Assembly: GCF_945901735.1 (NCBI RefSeq)
Contig: NZ_CAMDLM010000011.1
Location: forward strand, 1 to 64,000
Reading direction: 5' to 3'
Length of the DNA stretch: 64,000 nucleotides
DNA from: Limnohabitans sp. Rim8
Lineage (GTDB): Bacteria > Pseudomonadota > Gammaproteobacteria > Burkholderiales > Burkholderiaceae_C
Shown: piece after piece, positions 54,725-63,688 of the stretch
Numbering within the stretch: position 1 is the stretch's first letter
How the letters are laid out: every line of letters begins with the position of its first letter
Notes under the pieces: generated by a model
Databases searched by the model: none
What the model was told of the DNA's origin: nothing
Seen by the model: only the letters and a program-made list of their open reading frames with translations
Program-made: the position numbers and the translations under genes

Positions 54725-55492
54725 ATGACATTTTTAGCCATCGACGTAGGCAATACCCGCCTGAAATGGGCGTTGTACGAGCAACCCAGTCCCCGTGCTG
54801 AATTGGTGGCCCATGGCGCCGAATTCCTTGAAAACATCGACCGGCTTTCGGAAGGCCCTTGGGCCCAGTTGCCAGTGCCTCACCATATGCTCGGCTGCGT
54901 GGTGGCGGGTGATGCCATCAAGCGCCGCGTGCAAGAGCAAATGGATTTGTGGGACTTCCCGCCCCAGTGGGTGGTGCCCAGCTTGCAAGAAGCCGGGCTC
55001 GTCAACGGCTACGACCATCCCTCGCGCTTGGGTGCAGACCGTTGGGTGGCCATGATTGGTGCGCGCCAGCGCATGCTGGCGCAGGGAGGACCTGCGCGCC
55101 CGCTGGTGGTGGTCATGGTGGGCACAGCCGTCACGGTGGAGGCCATCGACGCCGAAGGGCGCTTTTTAGGCGGCCTGATCCTGCCGGGCCACGGCATCAT
55201 GTTGCGTGCCCTCGAGTCGGGTACAGCCGGGTTGCATGTGCCCACGGGCGAGGTGACCCACTTTCCTACCAACACCAGCGACGCCCTGACCAGCGGTGGA
55301 ACTTACGCCATTGCCGGGGCGTGCGAGCGCATGGTGCAGCACCTGCGAGACCACACCCACTTGGAGCCGGTGTGCATCATGACGGGCGGTGCAGGCTGGA
55401 AAATGGCCCCGAGCATGTCGGTGCAGTTCGAGCTGGTGGACAACCTGATTTTCGATGGTCTCTTGGCCATAGCCGCATCGCGCTTTGCCTGA
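54725..55492 (+). CDS. coaX: Type III pantothenate kinase
   Basis: This 255-aa kinase phosphorylates pantothenate in the first step of CoA synthesis. It has the ASKHA phosphate motif [13 protein letters not shown] at the start, GADRW near 100 and GTAVTVEAI near 130. ATG 54725 gives the normal length; a longer frame runs back into the bactofilin gene. CoaX needs monovalent cation and is insensitive to CoA feedback in characterised members. Confidence 0.94.
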   Translation: MTFLAIDVGNTRLKWALYEQPSPRAELVAHGAEFLENIDRLSEGPWAQLPVPHHMLGCVVAGDAIKRRVQEQMDLWDFPPQWVVPSLQEAGLVNGYDHPSRLGADRWVAMIGARQRMLAQGGPARPLVVVMVGTAVTVEAIDAEGRFLGGLILPGHGIMLRALESGTAGLHVPTGEVTHFPTNTSDALTSGGTYAIAGACERMVQHLRDHTHLEPVCIMTGGAGWKMAPSMSVQFELVDNLIFDGLLAIAASRFA

Positions 55493-55524
55493 AGGCCGCA
55501 GCGCAGCGTGCGTCAGGCGCTGGG

Positions 55525-56190
55525 TCAACGCTGAGTCGCGCTGTAGGCTGTGCTCAGGCCGTGCAGGTGATTTTGCAAGTCAGCGCTGGCCATATAAGGC
55601 GTGAGCAAGGCCAGCACGTGCTGAGCCCCCCGGGTCAGGGCCAAACCTGCGTTGGCGGGCTCCATAGCGTGTCGTGGGTCTCGAACATACTCGTAGCTCA
55701 GCCAATACGTCACCATCACCGTCATGCTGGCCGACAGGGTTTCGACGCTGTCCGGGTCGATGCGCATCAGACCCGATGCCGCAAGTGACTCCAGCATCTG
55801 CCGAAACGCATGGGTCTTGCGCGTGAGCACGGCGTGAAAATGCATTTCCAGATGCCGGTTGCCCGACAACAAGTTGTTCAGGTCGCGGTACAAAAATCGG
55901 TGGTTCCAGACGCGCTCAAAAAGCGAGTGCAGAAAAAACCAGGCGTCCTCAATGTCGCGCACATCCGGCGCAGCATCCAACAGGGCCAACATGGCGCGCT
56001 CGTACTGGTCAAATAGGTGGTTGACCAGCGCGTCCTTGGAGGCAAAGTGGTAGTAAAGGTTGCCGGGGCTGATGCTCAGTTCGGCCGAGATCAGCGTGGT
56101 TGACACATTCGGTTCGCCGAACCGGTTGAACAGGCCCAGCGTCACCTCGGCGATGCGCTCAGCGGTGCGGCGGGGGGCTTTTTTGGCCAT
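55525..56190 (-). CDS. PhaD-like TetR family regulator
   Basis: This 221-aa TetR regulator has the HTH LISAELSISPGNLYYHFASKD, matching the PhaD type from polyhydroxyalkanoate clusters (GEPNVST followed by ISPGNLYYHF). The C-terminal ligand domain is normal. It lies on the minus strand 28 bp after the phasin-like gene, so both form one unit. PhaD activates phasin and pha genes in pseudomonads; control of this phasin is inferred. Confidence 0.85.
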   Translation of the reverse strand: MAKKAPRRTAERIAEVTLGLFNRFGEPNVSTTLISAELSISPGNLYYHFASKDALVNHLFDQYERAMLALLDAAPDVRDIEDAWFFLHSLFERVWNHRFLYRDLNNLLSGNRHLEMHFHAVLTRKTHAFRQMLESLAASGLMRIDPDSVETLSASMTVMVTYWLSYEYVRDPRHAMEPANAGLALTRGAQHVLALLTPYMASADLQNHLHGLSTAYSATQR

Positions 56191-56218
56191 GGCAAGTCAG
56201 CGGCGTGGGCCAGGCCGA

Positions 56219-56809
56219 TCAGGCCGATTTGCTGCGCTGCTTTTTGGCGCTGGCCGATGAAGTATTGGGGGCGGATTTGGTGGCAGTTTTTACGGCTGTT
56301 TTGCCCACAGAGTTGACCAAGGGTTTGGCCGAGACTTGGCGTGCCGATTTCGACAAGGGCTTGGCCTTTTTCGCGGCAGCCTGGCCTTGCAGCCCTTTGC
56401 TGCGGCTCATGGCGAGCCATTGCGTTTCGAGTTGGGTCACGCGGTCGTTGAGCATCTGGATGTCCAGCAGCGAGGGCATGCCCAGCCGATGCAAGGCCTT
56501 GGCCACGCGGTCTTCAAACAGGTGTTCCAGCTTGTCCACCCGCCCCGAGGCGGGTTGACCAAAGTCGGTCGCCATGTGGCTCAGGCGTTCGGTGGCCTCT
56601 TGCAGGCGTTGTTGCGCCTCGGACTGGCTTTTGCGCTGTAAGGCCAGTCCGTCGTTGACCAGCGCCTCGATCGCTTTGCTGCCTTCTTGCTGCGCTTTGG
56701 CCAGCGCTCCCAAGCCGGCCAGCCAAACATGCTGCGCCGGCGGCGCCAGGCTGTCGGAGGCGTCGGCCTTGGGGTGGGTCTTGTGGGGGGTGTCTTTTGA
56801 TGAGGCCAT
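56219..56809 (-). CDS. Polyhydroxyalkanoate granule-associated protein (PhaF/PhaI-like phasin)
   Basis: This 196-aa protein has an amphipathic phasin-like region (WLAGLGALAKAQQEGSKAIEALV and further heptads up to about residue 145), then a basic Lys/Ala/Ser tail like the histone-like tail of PhaF. Phasins coat PHA granules and the tail links granules to DNA. ATG 56809 is chosen; the frame upstream is not conserved. The PHA synthase gene is not in the window. Confidence 0.88.
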   Translation of the reverse strand: MASSKDTPHKTHPKADASDSLAPPAQHVWLAGLGALAKAQQEGSKAIEALVNDGLALQRKSQSEAQQRLQEATERLSHMATDFGQPASGRVDKLEHLFEDRVAKALHRLGMPSLLDIQMLNDRVTQLETQWLAMSRSKGLQGQAAAKKAKPLSKSARQVSAKPLVNSVGKTAVKTATKSAPNTSSASAKKQRSKSA

Positions 56810-56966
56810 GGTGCACTTCCTGAACAGTCCGCCACTGTAACCTGATGCCGCCGCTTTGGGCACTGGGTTGCAGCCAGCCGCTGTTTGCCAGAATCGCTCG
56901 GCGATGCTTCTAAAATCGGCATTTGTTGGTGCAGCCTCCCGTGGCACCCTTGAGCAGATTTCATCC

Positions 56967-58073
56967 ATGACCCTTCTTGTCACCGGCGCAGCCGGATTCA
57001 TCGGCGCCAACTTTGTGCTGGACTGGCTGGCATCCAGTCAAGAGCCCATCATCAACCTCGACAAACTCACCTACGCGGGCAATCTGGAATCCTTGTCCAG
57101 CCTGCAAGGCGATGCGCGGCATGTCTTTGTGCAAGGCGACATCGGTGACGCCGAACTGGTCAACCGCTTGCTGGCCGAGCACCAACCCCGCGCTGTGCTC
57201 AACTTCGCCGCCGAAAGCCATGTGGACCGCTCCATCCATGGCCCGGGAGACTTCATCGAAACCAACATCGTGGGCACCTTCCGATTGCTGGAGTCGGTGC
57301 GCGGGTACTGGGGCACCCTACCCGTGGGTGCGGACTCTGACCCCGAACAAGCGCCTTCGCGGTCAGAGACCGCTCCCACGAGGAAGGACTTTCGGTTTTT
57401 GCACGTGTCCACCGACGAGGTCTACGGCTCACTGGCCAAAGACGACCCAGCCTTCAGTGAAACCCACCGCTACGAGCCCAACAGCCCCTACAGCGCGAGC
57501 AAGGCTGCCAGCGACCACCTGGTGCGCGCCTGGCACCACACCTATGGCCTGCCGGTGCTCACCACCAATTGCAGCAATAACTACGGCCCGTTCCATTTCC
57601 CTGAAAAACTCATCCCGCTGATGATCGTCAATGCGCTGGCGGGCAAGCCCTTGCCGGTGTACGGCGACGGCATGCAGATCCGCGACTGGCTCTACGTCAA
57701 GGACCACTGCAGTGCGATTCGCCGTGTGCTCGAGGCTGGGCGTCTGGGCGAGACCTACAACGTGGGCGGCTGGAACGAAAAGCCCAACATCGAGATTGTC
57801 AAAACGGTGTGCGCGCTGCTGGACGAGTTGCGCCCCCGAGCTGATGGCCAGCCCTATGCCCAGCAAATCAGCTACGTGACCGACCGCCCCGGCCACGACC
57901 GACGTTATGCGATTGATGCGCGCAAGCTCGAAGCCGAGTTGGGCTGGAAGCCGGCCGAGACCTTTGAAACCGGCATCCGCAAAACCGTGCAGTGGTATTT
58001 GGCCAACCCTCAATGGGTCAGCCATGTGCAAAGCGGTGCTTACCGAGACTGGGTGAACAAGCAGTACGCATGA
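56967..58073 (+). CDS. rfbB: dTDP-glucose 4,6-dehydratase with in-frame palindromic insert
   Basis: This 368-aa extended SDR converts dTDP-glucose to dTDP-4-keto-6-deoxyglucose for rhamnose. It has [11 protein letters not shown], the catalytic Thr-Asp-Glu in [17 protein letters not shown] and the NNYGP/FPEKLIP region. Between VRGYWG and [13 protein letters not shown], family members have a short loop, but here about 20 extra residues encoded by a near-perfect palindrome (57324-57379) are present. The reading frame is kept. rfbD follows; rfbA and rfbC are not here. Confidence 0.95.
   Translation: MTLLVTGAAGFIGANFVLDWLASSQEPIINLDKLTYAGNLESLSSLQGDARHVFVQGDIGDAELVNRLLAEHQPRAVLNFAAESHVDRSIHGPGDFIETNIVGTFRLLESVRGYWGTLPVGADSDPEQAPSRSETAPTRKDFRFLHVSTDEVYGSLAKDDPAFSETHRYEPNSPYSASKAASDHLVRAWHHTYGLPVLTTNCSNNYGPFHFPEKLIPLMIVNALAGKPLPVYGDGMQIRDWLYVKDHCSAIRRVLEAGRLGETYNVGGWNEKPNIEIVKTVCALLDELRPRADGQPYAQQISYVTDRPGHDRRYAIDARKLEAELGWKPAETFETGIRKTVQWYLANPQWVSHVQSGAYRDWVNKQYA
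57324..57379. repeat. Palindromic element inside rfbB coding sequence
   Basis: Arms 57324-57347 and 57356-57379 are complementary at 21 of 24 positions with an 8-nt loop. The outer arms read GTGGGTGCGGACTCTGACC and GGTCAGAGACCGCTCCCAC. It is read in frame and encodes about 19 residues ([19 protein letters not shown]) with no stop. It resembles mobile palindromic elements that insert within genes, as known in Rickettsia. Confidence 0.85.
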
Positions 58074-58076
58074 TGC

Positions 58077-58138
58077 GTCATGGCGAGCGCAGTGCGGCCA
58101 TCCATGGATCGCCACCTCGCTTCGCTCCTCGCGATGAC
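58077..58138. repeat. Palindromic dispersed repeat between rfbB and rfbD
   Basis: GTCATGGCGAGCG at the left and CTCGCGATGAC at the right form the outer arms of a long imperfect palindrome centred on CATCCATGGATCG. It is a complete version of the class seen at 8162-8229. It starts 4 bp after the rfbB stop and ends 14 bp before the rfbD start. Confidence 0.8.
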
Positions 58139-58152
58139 TTTGGGAGCCTTTT

Positions 58153-59049
58153 TTGAAAATTCTGCTTTTGGGCAAAAACGGCCAAGTGGGTTGGGAGCTG
58201 CAGCGCAGCCTGGCCCCCTTGGGCCCAGTGTTGGCGCTGGACCGGCACAGCACAGACTTTTGCGGTGACTTGAGCCACCCGGAGCGCCTGGCGCAAACGG
58301 TGCGTGACTGGCGGCCCGACGTGATCGTCAACGCCGCCGCCCACACGGCTGTGGACAAGGCCGAGTCTGAGCCCGACCTGGCCCGCTGCCTCAACGCCAC
58401 CGCCCCCGCCGCACTGGCGCAGGCCGCCGCTCAAGTGGGTGCCTGGTTGGTGCATTACTCCACCGATTACGTGTTCAATGGCCAGGGCGTCCAGCCTTGG
58501 CGAGAAGGCGACGCCACCGGGCCGCTCAGCGTGTACGGTCAGACCAAACTCGAGGGCGAGCAAGCCATTGTGGCCAGTGGGTGCAAACACCTGATTTTCC
58601 GCACCAGCTGGGTCTATGCGGCGCGGGGCGGCAACTTTGCCAAGACCATGCTGCGCTTGGCCGGTGAACGCGAGCGCCTGACGGTGATCGATGACCAACA
58701 CGGCGCACCTACCGGAGCAGACCTGATCGCCGATGTGACGTCACATGCTTTGGTGATTGCCATGACTGACCCGGCAGCGGGCCTGTCCGGCACTTACCAC
58801 TTGGTGGCTGCGGGAGAGACCAGCTGGCATGGTTACGCCAGCCATGTGATCGCTCAGGCCCGGCAGATCCAGCCGGTACTGGCTTTGAAAGTGACCGACA
58901 TCGCCCCCGTGCCCACTTCGGCTTTCCCGACGCCTGCCAAGCGGCCTTTGAATTCACGTTTAGACACCCACAAGCTGCAACTGGCCTTTGGGCTGGTGCT
59001 GCCGCCGTGGCAACAAGGTGTCAACCGCATGCTGGCCGAGATTCTCTGA
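58153..59049 (+). CDS. rfbD: dTDP-4-dehydrorhamnose reductase
   Basis: This 298-aa SDR performs the last step of dTDP-L-rhamnose synthesis. It has the [11 protein letters not shown] nucleotide motif, [20 protein letters not shown] and the catalytic Tyr-x-x-x-Lys in YGQTKLEGE. The start codon is TTG at 58153 with GGGAG upstream; an ATG option inside the conserved start is absent. The repeat between it and rfbB may affect coupling. Confidence 0.93.
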   Translation: MKILLLGKNGQVGWELQRSLAPLGPVLALDRHSTDFCGDLSHPERLAQTVRDWRPDVIVNAAAHTAVDKAESEPDLARCLNATAPAALAQAAAQVGAWLVHYSTDYVFNGQGVQPWREGDATGPLSVYGQTKLEGEQAIVASGCKHLIFRTSWVYAARGGNFAKTMLRLAGERERLTVIDDQHGAPTGADLIADVTSHALVIAMTDPAAGLSGTYHLVAAGETSWHGYASHVIAQARQIQPVLALKVTDIAPVPTSAFPTPAKRPLNSRLDTHKLQLAFGLVLPPWQQGVNRMLAEIL

Positions 59050-59117
59050 GCTGTCTTGGGCTTGCGGCACAATCTCCTGAACTTTGTGAACCTTCTTCGA
59101 CAACCCCGTTTCGCACC

Positions 59118-60017
59118 ATGACCGACACCACCGCTGCCTCCACCGTTGCACCGCATGACCAAGCCCAGATCCTGGCGCAGGCCATGCCTTACATCCGCAA
59201 GTTCCATGGCAAGACGCTGGTCATCAAATACGGCGGCAACGCCATGACCGATCCGGCCCTGCAGCAAGCCTTTGCCGAAGACGTGGTGCTGCTCAAGCTG
59301 GTGGGCATGAACCCGGTGGTGGTGCACGGCGGCGGCCCGCAAATCGAAACGGCTTTGAAGCGTTTGGGTAAAACCGGCGAATTCATTCAGGGCATGCGCG
59401 TGACCGATGCCGAAACCATGGAAGTCGTGGAGTGGGTGCTGGGCGGCGAAGTGCAGCAAGACATCGTGGGCATGATCAACCGCGCAGGCGGCAAAGCCGT
59501 GGGCCTGACGGGCCGTGACGGCGGCTTGATCCGCGCGAAAAAGCTGCGCCTGGTGGATGCCCAAGACCCGAGCAAAGAACACGATGTGGGCCAGGTCGGC
59601 GAGATCGAAAGCATCGACCCCTCTATCCTGCAATGCCTGCAAGACGACGCCTTCATTCCCGTGGTCAGCCCCATTGGTTTTGGCATCAACAACGAAAGCT
59701 ACAACATCAACGCCGACGTGGTGGCCGCCAAACTGGCCGCCGTGCTGCAAGCCGAAAAGTTGCTCATGCTCACCAACATCCGTGGCGTGCTCGATAAAGA
59801 AGGCAACCTGCTTACCGATCTGACGCCCAACCGCATTGACGAGCTGTGTGCCGACGGCACCATCAGCGGCGGCATGATCCCCAAAATTGCGGGTGCACTC
59901 GATGCGGCCAAGAGCGGCGTCAACGCGGTGCACATCATCGACGGCCGCGTGCCCCACGCCATGCTGCTTGAGGTGCTGTCCGAGCAGGCTTTTGGCACCA
60001 TGATCCGCAGCCGATAA
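59118..60017 (+). CDS. argB: Acetylglutamate kinase
   Basis: This 299-aa amino acid kinase phosphorylates N-acetylglutamate in arginine synthesis. It has [30 protein letters not shown] and the C-terminal [18 protein letters not shown]. An N-terminal extension of about 20 residues is typical of the arginine-sensitive branch, which uses it for hexamer formation. It is followed 43 bp later by slmA. Confidence 0.96.
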   Translation: MTDTTAASTVAPHDQAQILAQAMPYIRKFHGKTLVIKYGGNAMTDPALQQAFAEDVVLLKLVGMNPVVVHGGGPQIETALKRLGKTGEFIQGMRVTDAETMEVVEWVLGGEVQQDIVGMINRAGGKAVGLTGRDGGLIRAKKLRLVDAQDPSKEHDVGQVGEIESIDPSILQCLQDDAFIPVVSPIGFGINNESYNINADVVAAKLAAVLQAEKLLMLTNIRGVLDKEGNLLTDLTPNRIDELCADGTISGGMIPKIAGALDAAKSGVNAVHIIDGRVPHAMLLEVLSEQAFGTMIRSR

Positions 60018-60060
60018 AACCAGACCGACAGCAAGAGCGGCGACTCAACAAAGGGAAGAC

Positions 60061-60684
60061 ATGTCAGATTCAGATCCATCTTCAGAGCACGAGCGTGACG
60101 AGGAAGCGACGCCGGCACGCAAGCGGCCACGCCCCGGAGAGCGCCGGTTGCAGATATTGCAAACCCTGGTGGCCATGCTTGAGCAGCCTGGTGCTGAACG
60201 CGTCACCACTGCAGGCCTGGCCACCAAAATTGGCGTGAGCGAAGCGGCCTTGTACCGGCACTTTGCCAGCAAGGCGCAAATGTTCGAAGGCCTGATCGAC
60301 TTTGTGGACCAGTCCGTCATGGGCCTGATCCGTCAAGTGACCGACCGTGAACCCGCCGGTCTGCAACAAGCCAGTCGCATCGTGGCGCTGCTGCTGCAAT
60401 TTGCCGAAAAGAACCCTGGCATGTGCCGCGTCATGAACGGCGACGCGCTGGTACTGGAGCACGAGCGCTTGCAAGAGCGCATCAACTTGCTGTTTGACAA
60501 GATCGAAGCGCAACTGCGCCAATCTCTCAAAGGCACCGGATCCGCCACGTTCACATCCGATGCCCAAGTGACCGCATCCATCTTGGTGGCGTTCATTCAG
60601 GGGCGCTTGCAGCGCTTTGCCCATTCGGGCTTCAAGCGTTTGCCATCTGAGCATTTGCAGGCGGCGTTGGTGCGGATGATTTAA
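60061..60684 (+). CDS. slmA: Nucleoid occlusion factor SlmA
   Basis: This 207-aa TetR-fold protein has an acidic/basic N-tail (RKRPRPGERRLQILQ), the HTH TTAGLATKIGVSEAALYRHFASK and the SlmA-type body (FAEKNPGMCRVMNGDALVLEHERL). SlmA binds DNA and blocks FtsZ assembly over the nucleoid. Its place after argB is usual for betaproteobacteria. Confidence 0.92.
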   Translation: MSDSDPSSEHERDEEATPARKRPRPGERRLQILQTLVAMLEQPGAERVTTAGLATKIGVSEAALYRHFASKAQMFEGLIDFVDQSVMGLIRQVTDREPAGLQQASRIVALLLQFAEKNPGMCRVMNGDALVLEHERLQERINLLFDKIEAQLRQSLKGTGSATFTSDAQVTASILVAFIQGRLQRFAHSGFKRLPSEHLQAALVRMI

Positions 60685-60713
60685 GCAAGCTTTGGTTCTG
60701 CCTTGAGTCAGAG

Positions 60714-60745
60714 GGCTTGCAACTTAAGTGGTTAATTTGCAAGCC
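60714..60745. terminator. Inverted repeat between convergent slmA and tauR-like genes
   Basis: GGCTTGCAA (60714-60722) and TTGCAAGCC (60737-60745) form a perfect 9-bp stem with a 14-nt loop in the 144-bp convergent gap. No T-run follows, so a role as terminator is only possible, not shown. Confidence 0.4.
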
Positions 60746-60828
60746 ATGGGCAGCTCGCTTGGCAGGACGGCGACCTTTTTCCGCCAATAGACCAGAGCCT
60801 GCCCGTAGGCGACTTGTTTCAAGTGGCG

Positions 60829-62331
60829 TCATGAATTCATCTTGATGTCTTTGAAAGCTTGTTGGATTTCACGCACACCAGCATCGATCAATGAGCCATG
60901 GATGGCTGAATACCCTAAGCGAAAGTAAGCTTGGTTCTTGTTCGATGATTTACTGAAGAAAATATCACCTGGCTCAATCAAGACGCCACGAGTAGCGCAT
61001 AAATCTGCCAAAGACTGGCTGTTCAAACTCTCAGGCCCCTTGATCCAGGCGCCAGAACCTCCTTGTGAGGGAACGATTTCAAAATCTGGCAAATATTTTG
61101 AAAATGCACTGGTCAAAATTTCGCGCCGCTCTTTGTAAGTCACGTTCAACTTGCGCATAAATGCATCGTGGTGCCCTTGTGCAATAAACAAGCTGGCTGT
61201 GTGCGAGTTGTTGGTGGCTTCATGGCGCATGATCAATCGACGCAAGGCCCGAAGCTCGCGTATCAATTCAGCAGGTGCAACGATATAGCCAATTCTCAGG
61301 CCGTGCACCAGTGTTTTGGACAGGCTGCCAAGGTAAATAACCCGACCATCCGTATCCAGGCTTTTCAGCGCAGGCAGAGGGCGACCGGAAAAGTTCAATT
61401 CACTCTCATGGTCGTCTTCGAATAAAACAACATCACGTTTTTTGGCCAACCCCAAGATCTCCTGTCTGCGACTCAATGGCATGGTGACGGTGGTGGGGCA
61501 CTGATGACTGGGGGTCACGAAAACATAGGCACATTGCCCCATGGCACGAGAGGCAGTCAGTCCGTCGGCATCCATGGGCAGTGCTTTGACATGGTCGCTG
61601 CGCAGCAAAAAATTATTGCGCGCATCCGGGTACCCAGGGTCTTCTATGCCAACAACGGTTTTTTTATCGACCAACACATTGGCCAACAGGTAGCAGGCCA
61701 TTTGCGAGCCTGCGGTCACAAGAATTTCATCGCGCCTGGCCATGATGCCTCTTGCTGGCAACAATCGGTGTTGAATCTGCTCCACCAAGGCCTCAGAGTC
61801 GCGGTCAATATGGTTCTGAGCCCATTTCTTGACAGCCGGTACAAACAAGGCTTGGTGAGAGCAGGCGCGCCATTCTTTGAGCGGCACCAAGCTTGCGTCA
61901 AATTGGCCATAAACAAAAGGATAAGCGTAATCCTGCCAGTTAGCGGGTTTGATGATGTTGCGCTGATTGATCAGGTGCGATTTAAACCGCTCAGACCACT
62001 TCAAGCCTGCGGTTACAGGCTCTGAAGGGGGCGATCGGTCTACCTGGCCAAGCAAAATATCGCCATTGACGATCAGCCCACTTCGAGGACTGGCAATCAG
62101 AAACCCCTTGTCAACGAGCACTTGTAAAGCCAGTGAAACCGTGTTGCGAGACAAGCCCAAGGCACTCGACAGCGCGCGACTGGTTGGAACTTTTGCGCCA
62201 GGCGGAATGAGGCCCATCAAAATGGAGTGCACCATCATCTCTCGCACTCGACCTTGAAGCGTGGCACTGTTGCCAGAAAATTTTGGAAAAAGTTTGGCCC
62301 AAATATCAGTGATTTCCTGTTTTTGCCGCAT
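60829..62331 (-). CDS. MocR-type (GntR/aminotransferase) regulator, TauR-like
   Basis: This 500-aa chimera has an N-terminal GntR winged helix (LGLSRNTVSLALQVLVDKGFLIASP) and a C-terminal type I aminotransferase domain with the PLP lysine in LGSLSKTLVHGLR. MocR regulators bind PLP and a target amine; TauR members control taurine use. It is divergent from tauA, so it probably activates it in response to taurine. ATG 62331 is chosen because the upstream frame lacks conservation. Its base composition is less GC-rich than the genes to its left. Confidence 0.88.
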   Translation of the reverse strand: MRQKQEITDIWAKLFPKFSGNSATLQGRVREMMVHSILMGLIPPGAKVPTSRALSSALGLSRNTVSLALQVLVDKGFLIASPRSGLIVNGDILLGQVDRSPPSEPVTAGLKWSERFKSHLINQRNIIKPANWQDYAYPFVYGQFDASLVPLKEWRACSHQALFVPAVKKWAQNHIDRDSEALVEQIQHRLLPARGIMARRDEILVTAGSQMACYLLANVLVDKKTVVGIEDPGYPDARNNFLLRSDHVKALPMDADGLTASRAMGQCAYVFVTPSHQCPTTVTMPLSRRQEILGLAKKRDVVLFEDDHESELNFSGRPLPALKSLDTDGRVIYLGSLSKTLVHGLRIGYIVAPAELIRELRALRRLIMRHEATNNSHTASLFIAQGHHDAFMRKLNVTYKERREILTSAFSKYLPDFEIVPSQGGSGAWIKGPESLNSQSLADLCATRGVLIEPGDIFFSKSSNKNQAYFRLGYSAIHGSLIDAGVREIQQAFKDIKMNS

Positions 62332-62610
62332 GCTTTTTTCCTGTTCAACACTGTGATTGAGGCGACACCTGGTTGATACGCAGGCATCAAGCAAGGGTTA
62401 ACCCGGAATTATTTAAGGGTGGGTCTGAGGTTTTGTTAGTGAAGCCAACAAAATTTCAACTTATTGAATTTTGGCACTATACAAAATTTAATCTGGCACT
62501 ATTTTTAAAAAATAGCTTTATCTACCATTGATTGAGGTCATGTGTGATGAGAGCATGTGAACCGATTTCAGTCCACCAAATTCCCGCAACTTTTTTACTG
62601 AAAAAACACC
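62332..62610. promoter_or_regulatory. tauR-tauA intergenic region with direct repeats
   Basis: This 279-bp AT-rich region has TTGGCACTAT at 62471-62480 and CTGGCACTAT at 62493-62502, two direct repeats 22 bp apart. This is two helical turns and fits the tandem-site mode of MocR regulators. A TTTTGTT / AACAAAA dyad lies at 62431-62453, upstream. No short gene is evident. Confidence 0.6.
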
Positions 62611-63609
62611 ATGAAAAATCTGCTCAAAACACTGCTAGTCGGCTCAGCATTTACTTTCGGTCTCGTGTCTCTTGCCGTAGTGCAAACCAAGGTGGTGATC
62701 GGCCACTTTGGTGACCCGTTACCTTACAAAGCGCTAATTGCTGATGGGACGCTGGACAAGGCGACCGGTTGGACCATTGAATGGCGTCAGTTCGCCTCGG
62801 GCGCAGAAGTCAACGCAGCAATGGCCTCTGGCGGCATTCAAATTTCTGAAATCGGCTCTTCGCCACTCTCAGCCGGCCTGAGCTCCGGAATTGATTATCA
62901 GGTGATCTCCTTTGGCAAAGTCATTGACAGCTCCGAAGCATTGGTCACCCGTAATGGTTCAGGCATTGACAAACCTGCTGACCTGAAAGGCAAGCGCATT
63001 GCGGTGCCGATTGGCTCCACCGCGCATTTCTCCCTCATGGGCGCACTGAAGATGTATGGCATGACTGAAAAAGACGTCTCCATACTCGGCATGTCGCCAG
63101 CCGAAATCGCCGCAGCGTGGGCGCGAAACGACATTGATGCGGCTTTTGTTTGGGTTCCTGTTCAAGCCAAATTGCGTGAAAACGGCAAGGTCATGGTTAC
63201 CGCAGGTGAAGTTGCCAAGACAGGCTTTCCCACCTTCAATGCCTGGGTAGCTACCAACAAATTTTCGGCAGCCAATCGCACAGGGTTGATCGCCTTCCTG
63301 AAAGCCATGAATGAGATCAATACCGACTACCACCGCAACAAGGCCGCATGGAACGCGGATTCGCCCAAAGTCAAGGCCGTGGCGGCCAATGTGGGTGTGA
63401 CTTCTGCAGCAGTGGTGCCCATGCTCGATGGCACGACTTACCCAGACGGAAATCTGGTCATGTCCGCCACCTGGATGGGCGGCGGTGCAGCCACCACCAT
63501 CAAGTCCACCGCCGAATTCCTCAAGGGCGCGGGCCGCATCGCCAGGACGGCAGACGATTACAGCAAATTTATCAACCCTGAATTTGCAAGAGCGGCTGCA
63601 GGCAGGTAA
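62611..63609 (+). CDS. tauA: Taurine ABC transporter substrate-binding protein TauA
   Basis: This 332-aa periplasmic protein has KVVIGHFGDPLPYKALI at the mature start, GAEVNAAMASGGIQISEIGSSP and KGKRIAVPIGSTAHFSLMGAL, the NitT/TauA layout for sulfonates. The signal peptide is unusual: the hydrophobic stretch runs into SLAVVQTK with no clear Ala-x-Ala site, where relatives have AxA before QTK. It is followed by tauB. The MocR neighbour supports taurine as substrate. Confidence 0.9.
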   Translation: MKNLLKTLLVGSAFTFGLVSLAVVQTKVVIGHFGDPLPYKALIADGTLDKATGWTIEWRQFASGAEVNAAMASGGIQISEIGSSPLSAGLSSGIDYQVISFGKVIDSSEALVTRNGSGIDKPADLKGKRIAVPIGSTAHFSLMGALKMYGMTEKDVSILGMSPAEIAAAWARNDIDAAFVWVPVQAKLRENGKVMVTAGEVAKTGFPTFNAWVATNKFSAANRTGLIAFLKAMNEINTDYHRNKAAWNADSPKVKAVAANVGVTSAAVVPMLDGTTYPDGNLVMSATWMGGGAATTIKSTAEFLKGAGRIARTADDYSKFINPEFARAAAGR

Positions 63610-63688
63610 TTGGCTTCGCATGCATCGCGTGTTGGCCTGACCTGCGCCGGCTTGGTCAACACGCGACACAAAACCCTTGAGACCCACC

